From Macropodus opercularis (lineage: Eukaryota; Chordata; Actinopteri; Anabantiformes; Osphronemidae): DNA of 64,000 nucleotides. The translations under genes and the position numbers were made by a program. The stretch is taken from positions 4,453,501 through 4,517,500 of the forward strand of contig CM061102.1 of the NCBI GenBank assembly GCA_030770545.1, written 5' to 3'. Of the stretch, positions 62,801 to 64,000 are shown one piece after another. The first letter of the stretch is position 1. Every line of letters begins with the position of its first letter. The notes beneath the pieces are model-generated. The model saw only the letters and a list, made by a program, of their open reading frames with translations. It did not search any database and was not told the DNA's origin.

Positions 62801-64000
62801 GTACATGAAAACACTGCAAATCATTTATGTCCATTGGATAATCACATTTATATACATATATTATAATAAGCATCAAAGCATCAAACTGATCACCTCATTC
62901 TTTTTTCACTTCTATCACAGCAGCCCAGTGAATGCTAAGAAGACCAGCACAGCAGGATCCAGTGACAACTACATCTCACTGTGGCGTAACTACCTGATCC
63001 TGTGTCTTGGTGTGGCTAAACCGAGCATCATGTCTCCTGGTCATCTTAGAGCTTCCACACCAGAGATCACTGCCACTACGCCTGATGGCAGTGTCACGTA
63101 TGACAACAAAGTGTGTGTTTGTGCTAAGAAAAGACATGGTTTGGGATTATTTTACTGTTTGAAATAGAAGTCTTATTTTGTACTGTGAAGTTCAATTTGT
63201 TTTATGTTGGTTACCCATATTTACAGATAAATATATGTTTTTTAGGTGATAGGCACCCCTTCGGTAGCATGGCTTCTAAAACAACTTGTCCCTCTGATGA
63301 GAGCTGAGAGTCTGGAGATCACTGAGTCTCTGGTGCTGGGGTTTGGATGCACAAATGCTCTAGTGTTCAGGTACTCGCACAACAACATGTACTTGAGTCA
63401 AAGGCAGTTAATAGATTTGACTACAGCAGAATGATATCTTTACATCTTACACAAGAAACACGATTTCCTAGTGGTTTTTATACTGTTTTCATGTGCTACG
63501 AATGCTTATCTGTCTCTACATTCTTTGCTATTTACTTCCCTAAATCTGCTGCATGCTCTCTGACATTCAGAGAATTAAAGAACAAATACATCCCCTGCTG
63601 AATACAGGGGAATTCTCAGAGTGACAGACATGTATCACATTCTTTGGGAGTACAGAGGTTGCATTGTAAAAGGAAGGTATTTTTACCTGAAAGGGTTTCC
63701 AAAAAGTTGCGTGTTATTGAAAAAGAGATTAAGGCCACACCAGACACGTTTTCTAACATTTCTGTGTTTTTAGGATTAGTGGCTTTAGGACATGTGATGT
63801 TTGGATTACGAAAGCTAGATATCTATTAAAAACGTTTTTCCCCACATTCACCCTCTGCCTGCAAGAAAGAAAGAAACATTTGATCAATGCCGTCAACTCA
63901 GTAATGAGGCAGTAAATTGATTTTCCCCTCCGTCTTGTCTACAGGGAGCTAGTGGAAGAACTCCATCCACTGATGAAAGAAGCACTAGAACGTAGACCTG
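50775..64000 (+). CDS. fry: Furry homolog (FRY), 5' part, 25 exons in window, cut at the right edge
   Basis: Furry is a very large cytoplasmic scaffold of HEAT/ARM-like repeats. It binds and promotes activity of NDR (Tricornered) kinases with MOB partners, and in vertebrates also associates with microtubules and spindle regulators. Exons here join without a frame break to 3,013 nt, 1,004 residues from MATSQQDSGFFDISLK, about a third of human FRY (about 3,013 residues from memory). The order follows the human protein: N-terminal tail, NVDPESKPGEFVL, then the long N-terminal furry domain. The start QQDSGFF, absent in the paralogue FRYL, and residues such as RMNIGLRAFLVIAD and PSIMSPGHLRAS identify FRY. 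Introns are 50848-54773, 54968-55300, 55355-55458, 55599-55745, 55837-55929, 56010-56138, 56220-57171, 57341-57565, 57659-57779, 57879-58943, 59046-59470, 59575-59668, 59778-59889, 59977-60378, 60551-60631, 60765-60900, 61009-61125, 61253-61636, 61751-61886, 62052-62321, 62409-62540, 62801-62920, 63111-63245 and 63371-63944. Apart from the repeats listed, nothing else was seen in them. Confidence 0.95.
50848..54773 (+). other. fry: fry intron before the shared exon
   Basis: 3.9-kb intron. The stretch at 53,444-54,117 has minus-strand open frames that I could not identify (listed separately). GT-rich simple sequence lies around 53,065-53,140. No exon recognised. Confidence 0.55.
53444..54117 (-). 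other. Unidentified minus-strand open stretch in a fry intron
   Basis: Frames of 92 residues (53,444-53,722) and 78 residues (53,881-54,117) lie on the minus strand. The gap between them is also open in another frame, so about 670 bases read open with frame changes. No domain or family was recognised. It could be an old transposon or retrocopy fragment, or chance; no function is claimed. Confidence 0.2.
54774..54967 (+). CDS. fry: fry exon 2 (shared)
   Basis: Encodes SPVGLKPPLPPVSG, then APVNVDPESKPGEFVLRSLF and RKIRIIMAEPL. The proline-rich linker and the following core match human FRY. Enters in phase 1, leaves in phase 0. Confidence 0.95.
55301..55354 (+). CDS. fry: fry exon 3
   Basis: 54 nt, phase 0-0. 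Encodes EKPLNKSLQRGEDPQFDQ, nearly identical to human FRY. Confidence 0.95.
55459..55598 (+). CDS. fry: fry exon 4
   Basis: Encodes LISSMSSLAEYCLPSMLRTL, then FDWYKRQNG and DESHEYRPR. Leaves in phase 2 at GTGAGA. Confidence 0.95.
55746..55836 (+). CDS. fry: fry exon 5
   Basis: Encodes DEQQKDYLLERRDLAIDFIF then SLVLIEVLKQ. Phase 2 in, 0 out. Confidence 0.95.
55930..56009 (+). CDS. fry: fry exon 6
   Basis: Encodes IPLHPLLDGLIQEVINLAFK then HFKYKEG; leaves in phase 2. Confidence 0.95.
56139..56219 (+). CDS. fry: fry exon 7
   Basis: Encodes YLGPNTGNMHIVADLYAEVV then GVVAQS; phase 2-2. Confidence 0.95.
56799..56812. repeat. CA microsatellite
   Basis: Seven CA units in the fry intron between exons 7 and 8. 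Confidence 0.8.
57172..57340 (+). CDS. fry: fry exon 8
   Basis: Encodes FPAVRKKFISELKELKQKEQ, then SPYVIQS and FFRIKMYPVEDFEASF. Phase 2 in, 0 out. Confidence 0.95.
57566..57658 (+). CDS. fry: fry exon 9
   Basis: 93 nt, phase 0-0. Encodes ECAQYFLEVKDKDIKHSLAG then LFVEILVPVAA. Confidence 0.95.
57780..57878 (+). CDS. fry: fry exon 10
   Basis: 99 nt, phase 0-0. Encodes TVKNEVNVPCLRNFVESLYD then SSRKKHSL. Confidence 0.95.
57879..58943 (+). other. fry: fry intron between exons 10 and 11
   Basis: 1.1-kb intron; nothing recognised within it. Confidence 0.6.
58944..59045 (+). CDS. fry: fry exon 11
   Basis: 102 nt, phase 0-0. Encodes ALYPLVTCLLCVSQKQFFLS then WHIFLNNCLSNLK. Confidence 0.95.
59471..59574 (+). 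CDS. fry: fry exon 12
   Basis: Encodes [20 protein letters not shown] then YMIRIKCESN; leaves in phase 2. Confidence 0.95.
59669..59777 (+). CDS. fry: fry exon 13
   Basis: Encodes RLTSITSTLFPKGSRSVVPR then DMPLNIFVKIIQFIAQ. Phase 2 in, 0 out. Confidence 0.95.
59890..59976 (+). CDS. fry: fry exon 14
   Basis: 87 nt, phase 0-0. Encodes ERLDFAMKEIIFDLLSVGKP then AKAFSLNPE. Confidence 0.95.
60379..60550 (+). CDS. fry: fry exon 15
   Basis: Encodes RMNIGLRAFLVIADALQQKD, then PSGNSLKKKKTYLSKTL and EEEAKLI. Leaves in phase 1 at the weak donor GTCTGT. Confidence 0.93.
60632..60764 (+). CDS. fry: fry exon 16
   Basis: Encodes MSLYYSQVRKALDNILRHLD then KEVGRCMMLTSVQM. An internal CAGGTGAGA resembles a donor, but the conserved frame continues through it. 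Leaves in phase 2 at GTATGT. Confidence 0.95.
60901..61008 (+). CDS. fry: fry exon 17
   Basis: 108 nt, phase 2-2. Encodes GERKPKIDLFRTCVAAIPRI then DGMSKPELIDLLS. Confidence 0.95.
61126..61252 (+). CDS. fry: fry exon 18
   Basis: Encodes LTVHMDDELRLISQNSLQSL then FSDWREDVLFGYTHFLLRE. Leaves in phase 0 at GTAACT. Confidence 0.95.
61637..61750 (+). CDS. fry: fry exon 19
   Basis: 114 nt, phase 0-0. Encodes VQDTHQGLQDASVKLLLQLL then TQWRLALQFQGK; the last residues differ from human. Confidence 0.92.
61887..62051 (+). CDS. fry: fry exon 20
   Basis: 165 nt, phase 0-0. Encodes PERSPHCSVLHAVEGLALLL then CSCQISTRKLAVGVLREIR. The linker before PERSPHC is shorter than in human FRY. Confidence 0.93.
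62322..62408 (+). CDS. fry: fry exon 21
   Basis: 87 nt, phase 0-0. Encodes DDDKPMIEVMDQLSPAVMDS then FVHVAVSDS. Confidence 0.94.
62424..62509. repeat. Two-copy 43-bp tandem duplication in a fry intron
   Basis: The block with 'atataatccaaattccctgt' followed by 'tttgc' occurs at 62,431 and again at 62,474, with almost no differences, so the duplication looks recent. It lies between exon 21 and the acceptor of exon 22. Confidence 0.9.
62541..62800 (+). CDS. fry: fry exon 22
   Basis: 260 nt. Encodes LPLSHHVDLQWLVEWSARLV, DVKSPSHVWIFAQ and CPIALGYAWPYAFTRLQ. Leaves in phase 2 at GTACAT; the following 120-nt intron has no stop. Confidence 0.94.
62921..63110 (+). CDS. fry: fry exon 23
   Basis: Encodes SPVNAKKTSTAGSSDNYISL, then WRNYLILCLGVAKPSIMSPG and TPDGSVTYDNK. 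Leaves in phase 0 at GTGTGT. Confidence 0.95.
63246..63370 (+). CDS. fry: fry exon 24
   Basis: Encodes VIGTPSVAWLLKQLVPLMRA then ESLEITESLVLGFG. Leaves in phase 2 at GTACTC. Confidence 0.94.
63945..64000 (+). CDS. fry: fry exon 25, cut by the window edge
   Basis: Encodes ELVEELHPLMKEALERRP, identical in kind to human FRY at this point, and continues past base 64,000. About two thirds of the protein lies beyond. Confidence 0.95.

Noticed and set aside
62547..63167. A 206-codon open frame as a single-exon gene
   Set aside because: It is fry exons 22 and 23 plus the stop-free intron between them and part of the next intron; conserved fry sequence breaks exactly at the splice sites.
1..64000. 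CRISPR array, bacterial operon, phage or viral insertion
   Set aside because: No regularly spaced repeats, no ribosome-binding-site-led gene strings and no viral protein likeness; the window is ordinary vertebrate gene sequence.
1..64000. tRNA genes
   Set aside because: No cloverleaf with A and B boxes was spotted by eye; a covariance search would be decisive.

Overview
The window is vertebrate nuclear DNA, most likely from a teleost fish (inference). Coding sequence is split into many short exons with GT-AG introns. There are CA/GT microsatellites, and worn copies of the interspersed repeat common in teleost genomes, with the core 'cagtccaaaaacatgcag'. Two protein-coding genes were recognised, both on the + strand. 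They lie head to tail in the order RXFP2-FRY, which is also the order in human 13q13. I saw no bacterial, viral, CRISPR or intact transposon genes.

Layout. 1-7.8 kb: no gene recognised. 7.83-8.22 kb: TATA-type promoter and a leader with two uORFs for rxfp2. 8,218-37,137: the complete coding sequence of rxfp2, the relaxin-family peptide receptor 2 (INSL3 receptor), in 20 exons. The exons join in frame to 2,271 nt, or 756 residues plus stop, against 754 in human from memory. The protein has a signal peptide, one LDLa module, a GDN-type linker, an N-terminal cap, ten leucine-rich repeats (one 72- or 75-nt phase-2 exon each) and a seven-helix GPCR domain. 37,138 to about 40,035: a long AU-rich 3'UTR. 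About 40.2-40.6 kb: a GC-rich, TATA-less promoter with CCAAT boxes and the non-coding first exon of fry. 40.6-64 kb: the 5' part of fry (furry), an NDR-kinase/MOB-associated HEAT/ARM-like scaffold. Two alternative first coding exons (47,238 and 50,775) both end in phase 1, so either can join the shared exon at 54,774. From there 24 shared exons run to the window edge, which cuts exon 25. About 1,004 residues are encoded here, roughly the first third of the protein.

The genes act in different processes: INSL3/cAMP signalling in the gonad, and cell morphogenesis and mitosis. They share only position. The rxfp2 polyadenylation site and the fry promoter are about 0.2-0.4 kb apart. The observations most worth checking are the second fry N-terminus, a fossil LRR exon in rxfp2, a stop-free 120-nt fry intron, the rule that every rxfp2 LRR donor creates an immediate stop if its intron is retained, and a hairpin/inverted-repeat element in rxfp2 intron 10. 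All exon boundaries come from reading splice motifs, phase continuity and remembered human proteins. No alignment or database search was run.
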